From assembly GCF_001514125.1 (NCBI RefSeq), contig NZ_KQ948549.1, forward strand, positions 62,001 to 126,000: a stretch of 64,000 nt of DNA, written 5' to 3'. The notes under the pieces were generated by a model. The model did not search any database. It saw only the letters and a list, made by a program, of their open reading frames with translations, and was not told the DNA's origin. This DNA comes from Streptomyces longwoodensis. Lineage in GTDB: Bacteria > Actinomycetota > Actinomycetes > Streptomycetales > Streptomycetaceae. Every line of letters begins with the position of its first letter. The stretch's first letter is position 1. The translations under genes were made by a program, and so were the position numbers. Shown piece after piece: positions 42,916-51,664 of the stretch.

Positions 42916-43776
42916 TTACGCGCCGTCACCTATCGCGGCGATGTAATCCAGCGAATCCTCGGGTGAAAGGGCATGGATGCGAAGGGCGTTGAAGGCCTCG
43001 GTATAGGCCTCGAGGTCTTCTTTCCGTTCGAGGTGGAGGCTACTCGTCAAATGGTCGAGAACGACCACATCCAGATCAGAAGTGTTCGAAAATGAGAAGA
43101 TGACGAAAGGCCCCGTGACGCCGATGTGCGCCCCGGCCGCGAACGGCAGTACCTGCAGCCGCACTTGGGGCAGTCGCCCGGCCTCCACCAGCCGCCGGAG
43201 CTGACGCGCCATCACCTCCGGGCCGCCCACCTCCCGGCGCAGCACCGCCTCGTCCAGGACCGCGCTCAGCACCAGCGGCGGATCCGCGCGCAGCACGTCC
43301 TGCCGGGCCAGCCGCACCTCCACCAGCGTGTCCAGCCGGTCCTCGTCCGCCCCCTCGACGGCCACCCGGGTCACCTCACGGGCGTACTCGGCCGTCTGCA
43401 ACAGCCCCGGGACCACGGTCGTCTCCAGCGTCCGCATCGCGATGGCCTGCGACTCCAGGCTGATGAAGTCGCGGTAGGTCGGCGGCAGCACCCCCCGGTA
43501 GGCGTGCCACCAGTGGTCCCGCCCGGCGCCGTCGTCGGCGCCCGCCAACAGCAGCATCATCTGGCGCAGTTGGGGGTCGTCCACCCCGTAGGCGTCGAGC
43601 AGCGACCGCACGTCGGCCGGTTTCGCGCCGCTCGTGCCGGTCTCGATCCGGCTCACCTTGGACTGGTGCCAGCCGACCAGCCGGGCCGCCTCACCGCTGG
43701 TGAGTCCCGTGCGGGCGCGTAACGCCCGCAGTTCCGCGCCCAGTTTCCTGCGGCGCACCGCGGGGCCGTGCTGCAT
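42916..43776 (-). CDS. WhiJ-like XRE regulator with DUF5753 domain and a TTA codon
   Basis: A 286-residue regulator. An XRE HTH lies at about 15-70 (TGLTSGEAARLVGWHQSKVSRI), and a DUF5753 domain fills about 100-280 (ETTVVPGLLQTAEYAREV is diagnostic). Codon 19 is TTA (43722-43720), so its translation should depend on the bldA tRNA. GGAGTAGGGAG precedes the ATG. It forms a two-gene unit with the DUF397 gene and is divergent from an anti-sigma-type ATPase gene. Two palindromes lie in the shared upstream region. Confidence 0.92.
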   Translation of the reverse strand: MQHGPAVRRRKLGAELRALRARTGLTSGEAARLVGWHQSKVSRIETGTSGAKPADVRSLLDAYGVDDPQLRQMMLLLAGADDGAGRDHWWHAYRGVLPPTYRDFISLESQAIAMRTLETTVVPGLLQTAEYAREVTRVAVEGADEDRLDTLVEVRLARQDVLRADPPLVLSAVLDEAVLRREVGGPEVMARQLRRLVEAGRLPQVRLQVLPFAAGAHIGVTGPFVIFSFSNTSDLDVVVLDHLTSSLHLERKEDLEAYTEAFNALRIHALSPEDSLDYIAAIGDGA

Positions 43777-43814
43777 GGAACCGCTCCCTACTCCTTCCGA
43801 GCCGCCCGGAAAGG

Positions 43815-43830
43815 CTCTGCCGTGGCAGAG
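43815..43830. promoter_or_regulatory. Perfect palindrome upstream of the WhiJ-like gene
   Basis: CTCTGCC-GT-GGCAGAG, a perfect inverted repeat with seven-base arms, lies 38 bases upstream of the WhiJ-like start. It is a candidate operator for autoregulation. Confidence 0.45.
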
Positions 43831-43848
43831 TTCACCGCTTCGAGCGAC

Positions 43849-43864
43849 AGATATATGCATATCT
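43849..43864. promoter_or_regulatory. AT-rich palindrome between WhiJ-like and ATPase genes
   Basis: AGATAT-N4-ATATCT stands out as an AT island in this GC-rich region, 73 bases upstream of the WhiJ-like start and 127 upstream of the ATPase gene. It could be an operator or a divergent -10 region. Confidence 0.4.
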
Positions 43865-43990
43865 TGGTGGATCGCCGTCCGGGACCCGCGCGGCAATGGC
43901 AGTCTGGCGACGAAGCACCAGTCCGGGACCGTACTCGAACCGTCCGCACCGCGTCGTGCTGCGGTCCCGTGAGAAAGGGACGACGTCTTC

Positions 43991-44506
43991 ATGGCAGACC
44001 ATCTGGAAGCATCCGTCACTCTGCCGAGCGATCCCGCCTCGGTGTCCACGGCGCGCGCGTTCGCGAGCGGAGTGCTCGCGGAGTGGGGTCTGCCGACGGA
44101 CGCGGACCTGGTCGACACCGTCCGTCTGATCGTCTCCGAACTGGCCACCAACGCGGTGCAGCACACCTTCGGCCAGTCGCCCACCTTCACCCTGGACCTG
44201 GCCCTGCGCCGCGACGAGCGGCTGAGCGTCGGCGTCACCGACAGCCATCCACGGTTCCCCAGACGACTGCCGGCCGCCGTCCAGCAGGACAACGGCCGTG
44301 GTCTGGCGATCATTCGCTGGCTGACCGCCGAGTACGGCGGGCGGCTGCGGGTGCGGCCCACCCGGGAGGGCGGCAAGACGGTCGCCATCGAGCTGCCCTG
44401 GACGCTGCCCGCGCAGCCGGTACGGGCAGTGGGGCAGCAGGCGGTGGGGCAGCAGGAGCCGGCGTCGCCCGTGAGCGGGGGGCGCGTCCACCGCCAGGGG
44501 TGCTGA
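43991..44506 (+). CDS. ATP-binding protein of the RsbW/anti-sigma kinase type
   Basis: A 171-residue HATPase_c protein. The N-box is ELATNAVQHTFGQSP, with the asparagine near residue 55, and the G-box is DNGRGLAIIRWL. A Gln/Gly-rich tail follows. Proteins of this type phosphorylate anti-sigma antagonists or act in WhiJ-like developmental triads, where they stand divergent from an XRE-DUF5753 gene and a DUF397 gene, exactly as here. No cognate sigma factor lies nearby. Confidence 0.9.
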   Translation: MADHLEASVTLPSDPASVSTARAFASGVLAEWGLPTDADLVDTVRLIVSELATNAVQHTFGQSPTFTLDLALRRDERLSVGVTDSHPRFPRRLPAAVQQDNGRGLAIIRWLTAEYGGRLRVRPTREGGKTVAIELPWTLPAQPVRAVGQQAVGQQEPASPVSGGRVHRQGC

Positions 44507-44643
44507 CCGGGCGCGGCGGGCTGCGCCGGGGCGGCCGGACCCCGTGGGCGCGGGCATCGGGCCCACGGGGCGCGGACACGGCCCCAGCGGCTGGACGACC
44601 GGGCCGACTCGCCCCGTCGCGAGCGGGCCCCTGTGCGGCTCTG

Positions 44644-44671
44644 GGGGCGTGCGTGGCGCCACGCACGCCCC
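44644..44671. terminator. Bidirectional terminator between ATPase and NlpC/P60 genes
   Basis: GGGGCGTGCGTGGC is followed immediately by its exact complement, a perfect 28-base palindrome giving a stem of about 12 base pairs with a small loop. It lies between two convergent genes and can serve both. Confidence 0.85.
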
Positions 44672-44768
44672 TAGAGCGCTGTGAACCCCTCGGGGAGCCC
44701 CTGTGCGGCCCCGGGAGTCCCGGAGCTGCCGACGGCGTGTCAGGGGCGCCGCCGGCCGCTCCGGAGCG

Positions 44769-45242
44769 TCACTTCACCCGGCCGTACCAGACACTCTTCG
44801 TCCAGATCTTCTGCAGGCGGACCACGTCCCCGGTCTTCGGGGCGTGCCATATCTTGCCCTTGCCCGCGTAGATGCCCACGTGGTAGACGCTCGACCCCGA
44901 GTGGAAGAACACCAGGTCCCCGGCCTTGCGGCTCTTGGCGGAGATGTGCTTCGTCTTGTTGTACTGCTGGGCCGCCGTGCGGGGCAGCTTCTTGCCCGCC
45001 TTCTTGAACGAGTACAGCGTCAGGCCGGAGCAGTCGAACCGGCGCGGTCCGGTGGCGCCGTACCGGTACGGCGCGCCCTTCTTGGACGCCGCGACCTGCA
45101 GTGCCTTCGTCGCCGGTGTGGCGGCCGCCGCGTCGGCGGCGACGCCCGGGACCACGATCGAGCCGCCGACGGCGGCGATGGCGAAGGCCGAGGCCGTACC
45201 GGCCCGGGCCATCAGCGACGGGACACGATTGAGCGCAGTCAT
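44769..45242 (-). CDS. Secreted NlpC/P60 (C40) peptidoglycan hydrolase
   Basis: A 157-residue secreted endopeptidase. A signal peptide covers about residues 1-40 (basic start, hydrophobic AFAIAAVGGSIVVPGVA, AxA-type cleavage near AADAAAA). The C40 catalytic triad is Cys71 (FDCSGL), His121 (VYHVGIYAG) and His133. The enzyme should cut peptide stems of peptidoglycan. There is no cell-wall-binding domain, so it is a minimal member. The ATG at 45242 has GAAGGG upstream. The 5' leader is a c-di-AMP riboswitch. Confidence 0.93.
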   Translation of the reverse strand: MTALNRVPSLMARAGTASAFAIAAVGGSIVVPGVAADAAAATPATKALQVAASKKGAPYRYGATGPRRFDCSGLTLYSFKKAGKKLPRTAAQQYNKTKHISAKSRKAGDLVFFHSGSSVYHVGIYAGKGKIWHAPKTGDVVRLQKIWTKSVWYGRVK

Positions 45243-45257
45243 GCGCAACCCTTCGTC

Positions 45258-45466
45258 AGCCGCCTGTGAAGGATGACCTGTCGGATTCGGGCTGGCGAAG
45301 TTGCCCGGCCGCTGACGCGGCTTCACCCCAAGGGCTGCTCGGCCCGGCGTCTCCGTGCGGAGACCTCGGTCCGGCGACCCGTCGTGCTTGGGTCCTCCAC
45401 TCCTGCCGATCCACTCCTGTCGACCTGTCATCCGGGCGGCGGCAGGACTCGGCGTCCGCCCGGATC
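45258..45466 (-). ncRNA. c-di-AMP riboswitch (ydaO-yuaA type) in the leader of the NlpC/P60 gene
   Basis: Read on the minus strand, the leader holds the conserved ydaO blocks in order: GCCGAGTCCTGCC (45456-45444), GAGGACCCA, CTTGGGGTGAAGCCGC, then CCCGAATCCGACAGGTCATC and CACAGGCGG near the end. In actinobacteria this class precedes resuscitation-factor and NlpC/P60 genes and switches their expression off when c-di-AMP is high. A hairpin CCCCGCC/GGCGGGG (about 45467-45485) precedes the aptamer. Only 15 bases separate the aptamer end from the ATG, so the output may act on the ribosome-binding site. Confidence 0.9.
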
Positions 45467-45773
45467 GCCCCGCCGCTGTGGCGGGGTCTTGTCGTCAGAC
45501 AGGGATCTTGGCTCACACATGTCCGAAAATCCCAACGGAACCAGGGATTTGTGTTGTTACTCACCACTCACCCGTTCGAGTGGTCATCCTGATGCCCGGT
45601 CAGCCGTCCACCCCCGGACATGTGCCCGGACCAGGCATGGAACGCCCGGTCCGGCGCCCTGTCCACCCCGGTTGCGCAACTCGAACCCGCCGGTAACGGC
45701 AGTCGTGTCTACACCGATCGGCGGTACCCCGTTTGGTCCGTCCGGGGCCGGGCCCGCGTCACGCCCGCGTGGC
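45467..45773 (-). promoter_or_regulatory. Promoter side of the riboswitch transcript; otherwise no gene seen
   Basis: The stretch 45486-45600 is comparatively AT-rich (for example GGGATTTTCGGACATG and GAGTAACAACACAAATCCC on the minus strand) and should hold the promoter of the NlpC/P60 transcript. I could not choose a -35/-10 pair with confidence. From 45600 to 45773 I see nothing beyond short chance frames. Confidence 0.4.
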
Positions 45774-46094
45774 TCAACTGTCGGCGGGCGGCGGGACCGT
45801 GACCCGTGCCGTGCGGCGCTCGCCGTCCAGCACGCGCAGGGCCCGCGCCAGCGTGCGCGCGTGCAGTTCGCTCTCACCCCGCTGGTGCATCAGCACCAGG
45901 GCGTCCCGCAGCGCGGTCGCCTTGCCGACGAGCGCCTGGGCGGCGCGCAGCCCACGGTAGGTGTCCCCGTCGTGGGCGGGGTTGATGCGGCCGAGCAGGT
46001 CGACCACGTCCAGGTAACGGTCGATCAGCTCACCCTCGGCGCGGGTCAGCGCGGGCAGCGGCGGGAACTCGGGAGGCAGCGTCGGTCCGGTCAT
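45774..46094 (-). CDS. Small protein of unknown function
   Basis: A 106-residue, mostly helical soluble protein (EGELIDRYLDVVDLLGRI, then KATALRDALVLMHQRGE) with no motif I recognise. The C-terminus ends in a short proline-rich stretch. Codon bias supports it as real. It lies head to head with the antitoxin-like gene at 46168, whose operator-like repeat is between them, so it may be co-regulated. Confidence 0.7.
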   Translation of the reverse strand: MTGPTLPPEFPPLPALTRAEGELIDRYLDVVDLLGRINPAHDGDTYRGLRAAQALVGKATALRDALVLMHQRGESELHARTLARALRVLDGERRTARVTVPPPADS

Positions 46095-46133
46095 GGCTCA
46101 CGCCTTCCTGGGGCAGGGCTGCCGCCGTGGAAA

Positions 46134-46150
46134 ATGTACAGGACGTACAT
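46134..46150. promoter_or_regulatory. Antitoxin-type operator
   Basis: ATGTAC-N5-GTACAT is a perfect inverted repeat 17 bases upstream of the Phd/YefM gene. YefM-type antitoxins bind palindromes with TGTACA cores at their own promoters, so autoregulation is likely. Confidence 0.6.
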
Positions 46151-46167
46151 GACGTAATGTGGGGAGC

Positions 46168-46446
46168 ATGGCCTACGAGATTCCGGTGACGCAAGCCAGG
46201 GCTGAGCTCGCCGACCTGATCAACCGGGTCGTCTACGGCGGTGAGCGCGTCGTCGTGACGCGGCACGGCAAGCCCCTCGTCGCCCTGGTCTCCGCCGCTG
46301 ACCTGGAGCGACTCGACGCCCTCGACGCACCCGAGGACGAGCAGGTGCTCAGCTCGGTCGCCCGCGTCCGTGAGGTCGCGTCCGCTCCCCGCGAACACCG
46401 CCGGTTCGACGTCGCGGCGGAGCACCGGGGGCCGGAAGCCCGGTAG
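46168..46446 (+). CDS. Phd/YefM family antitoxin without a neighbouring toxin
   Basis: A 92-residue protein. The N-terminal Phd/YefM DNA-binding fold is clear (EIPVTQARAELADLINRVVYGGERVVVTRHGKPLVALVS, at 46174-46290). The C-terminal 40 residues are charged and probably disordered until bound to a toxin. GGGGAG precedes the ATG. No RelE, YoeB or Doc toxin follows; the next 315 bases carry no supported gene. It may therefore act as an orphan regulator or neutralise a toxin encoded elsewhere. Confidence 0.88.
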   Translation: MAYEIPVTQARAELADLINRVVYGGERVVVTRHGKPLVALVSAADLERLDALDAPEDEQVLSSVARVREVASAPREHRRFDVAAEHRGPEAR

Positions 46447-46761
46447 CCGCGGCGACGGCACCGCACCCGCGACCGCGTGCGCGCGGACGGACCGGGCCGC
46501 CTCGGGGCGCCAGGCCCCCGGTCCCGCCCGGCGCCAGGTCCCCCGGTCTCGCCCCTCCAGCGCCACGCTCCCGGCCGCACCTCCGGCGCTGCGCCCCCCG
46601 GCGGGCGCTCATGAGCAGGCGCGCCCCGTCGGCCGGTGAGCTCGGTTAACGTCCTCGAAACGCACCCCAACTAGCGTTCCCCGACACGCCACCGGGGAGG
46701 TCCGCCGGTGGCCGCGGCAGGCGGGCCCCGCACGGCCCGCCGCGAGGAGGTGAGGTGGGAC
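46447..46761 (+). other. Gene-free region upstream of the urease operon
   Basis: 315 bases without a supported gene. A tandem duplication of GGCGCCAGG(T)CCCCCGGTC(C/T)CGCCC occupies 46506-46529 and 46530-46554. The right end holds the urease promoter region with a GlnR-like box at 46646-46661 and a possible -10 TAGCGT at 46672-46677. No remnant of a toxin gene is recognisable in any frame. Confidence 0.5.
46646..46661 (+). promoter_or_regulatory. Candidate GlnR box of the urease operon
   Basis: TTAAC-N6-GAAAC matches the core of the Streptomyces GlnR site (GTnAC-N6-GAAAC) at nine of ten informative positions or better. It is about 100 bases upstream of ureA. The second half-site further down is weak. 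ureA is, to my knowledge, a GlnR target in S. coelicolor. Confidence 0.6.
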
Positions 46762-47064
46762 GTGCAACTGACCCCGCACGAGCAGGAGAGGCTGCTGATC
46801 CACGTGGCGGCCGACGTCGCCGAGAAGCGCCGGGCCCGGGGGCTCCGGCTGAACCACCCCGAGGCCGTGGCCCTCATCACCTCGCACCTCCTCGAAGGCG
46901 CCCGCGACGGGCGCAGCGTCGCCGAGCTGATGGCGTCCGGGCGCACGCTGCTCACCCGGGACGACGTCATGGAGGGCGTACCCGAGATGATCCCCGACGT
47001 GCAGGTCGAGGCGACCTTCCCGGACGGCACCAAGCTCGTCACCGTCCACGACCCGATCGTCTGA
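46762..47064 (+). CDS. ureA: Urease subunit gamma
   Basis: A 100-residue urease gamma chain, full length for the family, beginning [20 protein letters not shown] and ending [14 protein letters not shown]. Start is GTG at 46762, behind GAGGAGGTGAGG; a longer frame from 46708 is not needed. First gene of ureABCFGD, which hydrolyses urea to ammonia and CO2. Confidence 0.97.
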   Translation: MQLTPHEQERLLIHVAADVAEKRRARGLRLNHPEAVALITSHLLEGARDGRSVAELMASGRTLLTRDDVMEGVPEMIPDVQVEATFPDGTKLVTVHDPIV

Positions 47065-47074
47065 GGGGGCACCC

Positions 47075-47386
47075 GTGATTCCCGGCGAAGTCCTGTTCGA
47101 GGACGGCCCGATCGTGTACAACGCGGGCCGTGAGGTCACCCGGCTGACCGTCCTCAACGCCGCCGACCGCCCCGTGCAGGTCGGCTCCCACTACCACTTC
47201 GCGGAGGCCAACCCGGGCCTGGAGTTCGACCGTGCCGCCGCCCGCGGCAAGCGGCTGAACGTCCCCGCGGGCACGTCCGTGCGCTTCGAGCCGGGTCTCC
47301 CCGTCGACGTCGAACTCGTCCCCCTCGCCGGCGCCCGCGTCGTGCCCGGCCTGCGCGGGGAGACCGGAGGTGCCCTCGATGCCTGA
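47075..47386 (+). CDS. ureB: Urease subunit beta
   Basis: A 103-residue beta chain ([48 protein letters not shown]). GTG start ten bases after ureA. Its 3' end overlaps ureC by eight bases, showing translational coupling. It forms the structural trimer with UreA and UreC. Confidence 0.97.
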   Translation: MIPGEVLFEDGPIVYNAGREVTRLTVLNAADRPVQVGSHYHFAEANPGLEFDRAAARGKRLNVPAGTSVRFEPGLPVDVELVPLAGARVVPGLRGETGGALDA

Positions 47387-49100
47387 GATCTCCCGCGCCG
47401 CCTACGCCGACCTGTTCGGGCCGACCACCGGCGACCGGATCCGCCTCGCCGACACCGATCTGCTCGTCGAGATCGAGGAGGACCGCTCGGGCGGCCCCGG
47501 ACTCGCCGGGGACGAGGCGGTGTTCGGCGGCGGCAAGGTCATCCGCGAGTCCATGGGCCAGTCGCGCGCCACACGCGCCGAGGGCACCCCGGACACCGTG
47601 ATCACGGGCGCGGTGATCGTCGACCACTGGGGCGTCGTCAAGGCCGACGTCGGCATCCGCGACGGCCGGATCACCGGCATCGGCAAGGCGGGCAACCCCG
47701 ACACCATGGACGGGGTCCACCCGGACCTCGTGATCGGGCCCGAGACCGAGGTCGTCGCGGGCAACGGGCGGATCCTGACGGCCGGCGCGATCGACGCCCA
47801 CGTGCACTTCATCTGCCCGCAGATCGCCGACGAGGCGCTGGCGGCCGGCATCACCACCCTGGTGGGCGGCGGCACCGGCCCCGCCGAGGGCTCCAAGGCG
47901 ACCACCGTGACCCCGGGGCCCTGGCACCTGGCGCGCATGCTGGAGGCGATGGAGCAGTACCCGCTCAACATCGGCTTCCTCGGCAAGGGCAACACCGTCT
48001 CGCACGAGGCCATGCTGTCCCAGGTCCGGGGCGGCGCCCTGGGGCTGAAGCTGCACGAGGACTGGGGGTCGACGCCCGCCGTCATCGACGCCGCGCTGAC
48101 CGTCGCCGACCGCACCGGCATCCAGGTCGCGATCCACACCGACACCCTCAATGAGGCCGGTTTCGTGGGCGACACGCTCGCCGCGATCGCCGGGCGCGGC
48201 ATCCACGCGTACCACACCGAGGGCGCGGGCGGCGGGCACGCGCCCGACATCATGACCGTGGTCTCCGAGCCGCACGTGCTGCCCAGTTCGACGAACCCGA
48301 CCCGGCCGTTCACCGTCAACACCGCCGAGGAACACCTCGACATGCTGATGGTGTGCCACCACCTCAACGCGGCGGTGCCCGAGGACCTGGCGTTCGCCGA
48401 GTCCCGGATCCGGCCGTCCACGATCGGCGCCGAGGACGTCCTGCACGACCTGGGCGCCATCTCGATCATCTCCTCCGACTCCCAGGCCATGGGCCGGGTC
48501 GGCGAGGTCGTCCTGCGGACCTGGCAGACCGCGCACGTGATGAAGCGGCGCCGGGGCGCGCTGCCCGGCGACGGGCGCGCGGACAACCACCGCGTACGGC
48601 GCTACGTCGCCAAGTACACGATCAATCCCGCGCTCGCCCAGGGCCTCGCGCGGGAGATCGGCTCGGTCGAGACGGGCAAGCTCGCCGACCTCGTGCTGTG
48701 GGAACCGGCGTTCTTCGGCGTCAAGCCGCACCTCGTCCTCAAGGGCGGGCAGATCGCGTACGCGCAGATGGGCGACGCCAACGCCTCCATCCCGACCCCG
48801 CAGCCGGTCCTGCCCCGCCCGATGTACGGGGCGATCGGCCGGGCCCCGGCGGCCAACTCGTTCAACTTCGTGGCCCCGCTCGCGATCGAGGACGGGCTGC
48901 CGGAGCGGCTCGGGCTCGGGAAGCGGTTCGTGGCCATCGAGTCGACCCGCGGGGTGACCAAGGCCGACCTGCGCGAGAACGACGCCCGGCCCCGGGTCGA
49001 GGTGGACCCCGACAGCTTCGCGGTGCGCATCGACGGCGACCTCGTCGAGGTCACGCCGGCCACGGAACTGCCGATGGCCCAGCGGTACTTCCTCTTCTGA
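47379..49100 (+). CDS. ureC: Urease subunit alpha (catalytic)
   Basis: A 573-residue catalytic chain of typical length. Nickel ligands are visible as [10 protein letters not shown], the carbamylated lysine in [10 protein letters not shown] (about residue 224), [10 protein letters not shown] and [14 protein letters not shown]. The flap with the reactive cysteine and histidine is MVCHHLN. A final ligand aspartate lies in [15 protein letters not shown] sits seven bases before the ATG. All active-site residues I can check are present, so the enzyme should be functional once nickel is loaded. Confidence 0.98.
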   Translation: MPEISRAAYADLFGPTTGDRIRLADTDLLVEIEEDRSGGPGLAGDEAVFGGGKVIRESMGQSRATRAEGTPDTVITGAVIVDHWGVVKADVGIRDGRITGIGKAGNPDTMDGVHPDLVIGPETEVVAGNGRILTAGAIDAHVHFICPQIADEALAAGITTLVGGGTGPAEGSKATTVTPGPWHLARMLEAMEQYPLNIGFLGKGNTVSHEAMLSQVRGGALGLKLHEDWGSTPAVIDAALTVADRTGIQVAIHTDTLNEAGFVGDTLAAIAGRGIHAYHTEGAGGGHAPDIMTVVSEPHVLPSSTNPTRPFTVNTAEEHLDMLMVCHHLNAAVPEDLAFAESRIRPSTIGAEDVLHDLGAISIISSDSQAMGRVGEVVLRTWQTAHVMKRRRGALPGDGRADNHRVRRYVAKYTINPALAQGLAREIGSVETGKLADLVLWEPAFFGVKPHLVLKGGQIAYAQMGDANASIPTPQPVLPRPMYGAIGRAPAANSFNFVAPLAIEDGLPERLGLGKRFVAIESTRGVTKADLRENDARPRVEVDPDSFAVRIDGDLVEVTPATELPMAQRYFLF

Positions 49101-49145
49101 GGAGCAGACGATCAACAGAACGCGAGCGGGCGGGAGCGAACGAGC

Positions 49146-49820
49146 ATGACCAGGGCCGCACTTCTGGTCCTCGCCGACGGCCGGTTCCCCGCCGGAGGGC
49201 ACGCGCACTCCGGCGGCGCCGAGGCGGCCGTGCGGGCGGGACGGATCACCGGGGCCGCGGACCTCGAGGACTTCTGCCGGGGGCGACTGCACACCACCGG
49301 GCTGGTCGCGGCGGCGCTCGCCGCGGCCGCCGCGCTCGGTGTGGACCCGGTGGCGCTCGACGAGGCCGCCGACGCGCGGACGCCCTCACCGGCGCTGCGC
49401 GGCACCGCCCGCAAGCTGGGGCGCCAGCTGCTGCGGGCCGCCCGGGCCGCCTGGCCCGACGCCGGACTCGACGCGCTGGCGCGGACGTTCCCGAGGGGCG
49501 CCCACCAGCCGGTCGTGCTCGGCGTGACCGCGCGGGCGGCGGGGCTGGACCCGCGGGACGCCGCGTACTGCGCCGCCTACGAGAGCGTCAGCGGTCCGGC
49601 GACCGCCGTGGTGAGGCTGCTCAGCCTGGACCCGTTCGACGCGACCGGCGTCCTCGCGCGCACGGCCGACGAGGTGGACCTGGTGGCGGACCGGGCGGTG
49701 CGGGCGGCCCGTGCCGCCCTGACCGGGGGAGTGGACGCGCTCCCGGCCGCCTCCGCGCCGCTGCTGGAGATCGGGGCCGAGGTCCACACCGCCCTCCCGA
49801 CACGGCTGTTCGCCTCCTGA
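49146..49820 (+). CDS. ureF: Urease accessory protein UreF
   Basis: A 224-residue helical accessory protein that works with UreD and UreG to deliver nickel and CO2 to apo-urease. It starts [20 protein letters not shown], the usual UreF opening, and has a conserved GAHQPVVLG segment near residue 118. It is followed by an unusual 197-base GC-rich gap before ureG. No ureE nickel chaperone is present in the operon. Confidence 0.93.
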   Translation: MTRAALLVLADGRFPAGGHAHSGGAEAAVRAGRITGAADLEDFCRGRLHTTGLVAAALAAAAALGVDPVALDEAADARTPSPALRGTARKLGRQLLRAARAAWPDAGLDALARTFPRGAHQPVVLGVTARAAGLDPRDAAYCAAYESVSGPATAVVRLLSLDPFDATGVLARTADEVDLVADRAVRAARAALTGGVDALPAASAPLLEIGAEVHTALPTRLFAS

Positions 49821-50017
49821 CGGCGGCCGGCCGCCGCGCCCGGGCCCGGGTCCGGCCGCCCCGCCACCGCCCGGGTCCGGCCGCGGCCCGGGCAACCCCA
49901 CTGCCCGCGCCCACCCCTCCCCGGGCGACCCCCGCCTCACCCGTTCCGCCCGCGGCCCACCCGCAGCGACGGCGAGCCCACCGGCCCGGCCGGTCCCCAC
50001 GACACCCAGGAGCCCCC
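49821..50017. other. Extremely GC-rich spacer inside the urease operon
   Basis: These 197 bases between ureF and ureG carry almost only C and G for long stretches, with the palindromes GGCGGCCGGCCGCC and CCCGGGCCCGGG near the ureF end. No frame is supported as a gene. The ureG ribosome-binding site (CCAGGAG) is at the right end. Confidence 0.6.
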
Positions 50018-50694
<677 letters not shown>

Positions 50695-50698
<4 letters not shown>

Positions 50699-51525
50699 CC
50701 GGGCCCGCGGCCACCGCGCCCCGAGCGGTCCCCCCGGTCGCGCACCAGGCACCCACCGCCCCGGCCGCCGCCTCCTCGGGCGTCCACGCCACCGCGCGGC
50801 TCGTCGCCCGGCGCGACGGGCGGGGCGGGACCAGCCTGCCCGTGCTGGAGAGCGACGGGCCGCTCGCGCTGCGCCGCACCCGCGGTGACGGCGACGAGGC
50901 CCGGGTCGTGCTCGTCGGGGCCATGAGCGGGCCGCTGGGCGGCGACCGGTTCGCCGTCCGGGCCAACGTGGAGGAGGGGGCCCGGCTGCGCCTGACCTCG
51001 GCCGCGGCCACCATCGCCCTGCCGGGCCAGGCCGGGGGCGACGCACACTACGACGTGCGCGTCCGGGTCGGGGACGGGGCGCGGCTCCGCTGGCTGCCCG
51101 AGCCCCTCATCTCGGCCCGCGGCAGCGACCTGCGCGTCACCACCCGGGTCGACGTGGCCCCCACGGCCACCCTCGTGCTGCGCGAGGAGCAGGTGCTCGG
51201 ACGCGTCGGTGAGGAACCCGGGCGGCTCGCCGGCCGTCTGGTCCTGCGGGTCGGCGCACGGCTGGTCCTCGACCAGGAGGTGGCGTGCGGCCCGGGGGCG
51301 CCGGGCGGCTGGGACGGGCCCGCCGTACTGGCGGGGCACCGCGCTCTCGGGCAACTCCTCGTCGTACGGCCGTCGTTCGCCGAGCGGCCGCCCGCGGCGC
51401 GGCTGCTGGGGGAGACGGCCTGTATGGTGCCGCTCGCCGGGCCCGCGGTGCTCGTCACCGCGCTCGCGCCGGACGGGCTGCGCCTGCGCCGGGTGCTCGA
51501 CTCGGCCCTCGCCGAGCTCGGTTGA
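50695..51525 (+). CDS. ureD: Urease accessory protein UreD/UreH
   Basis: A 276-residue UreD-family scaffold protein that binds apo-urease with UreF and UreG. The beta-rich fold is recognisable from [39 protein letters not shown] and [18 protein letters not shown]. Actinobacterial UreD is divergent from the enterobacterial type, and the N-terminal 40 residues here are low-complexity. GTG start coupled to ureG. It is the last gene of the operon. Confidence 0.9.
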
Positions 51526-51590
51526 CGGGCGGCGCATCCGGTCAGCGGTACGCCCGGCCCGGTTATCGGATTGGCAAAGAAGGTCAACGA

Positions 51591-51656
51591 CACCTGTTCT
51601 CAGGTGCCCCACAGGAGAAAGGATCCCCCCTATCTGTCGACTCTAGGTAGGGGGAG
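51591..51656 (+). promoter_or_regulatory. Structured 5' leader of tap with a hairpin masking the ribosome-binding site
   Basis: Two hairpins are visible. CACCTG-TTCT-CAGGTG is perfect (51591-51606). CCCCCTATCT (51626-51635) pairs with AGGTAGGGGG (51645-51654) over ten base pairs, one of them G-U, with a nine-base loop. The right arm contains most of the GGGGGAG Shine-Dalgarno of tap. Opening of this stem would be needed for translation. Confidence 0.55.
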
Positions 51657-51664
51657 AGCCTCAC

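Noticed and set aside
43781..43990. A promoter array or attachment site suggested by the palindromes
   Set aside because: There is no integrase, duplicated att core or tRNA gene nearby. The palindromes are better explained as operators of the divergent regulatory genes.
46447..46761. A toxin gene downstream of the Phd/YefM antitoxin
   Set aside because: No frame in this stretch has a start, ribosome-binding site and RelE, YoeB, Doc or VapC features.
49821..50017. A hidden ureE gene between ureF and ureG
   Set aside because: The spacer is only 197 bases of low-complexity GC sequence with no UreE-like frame.
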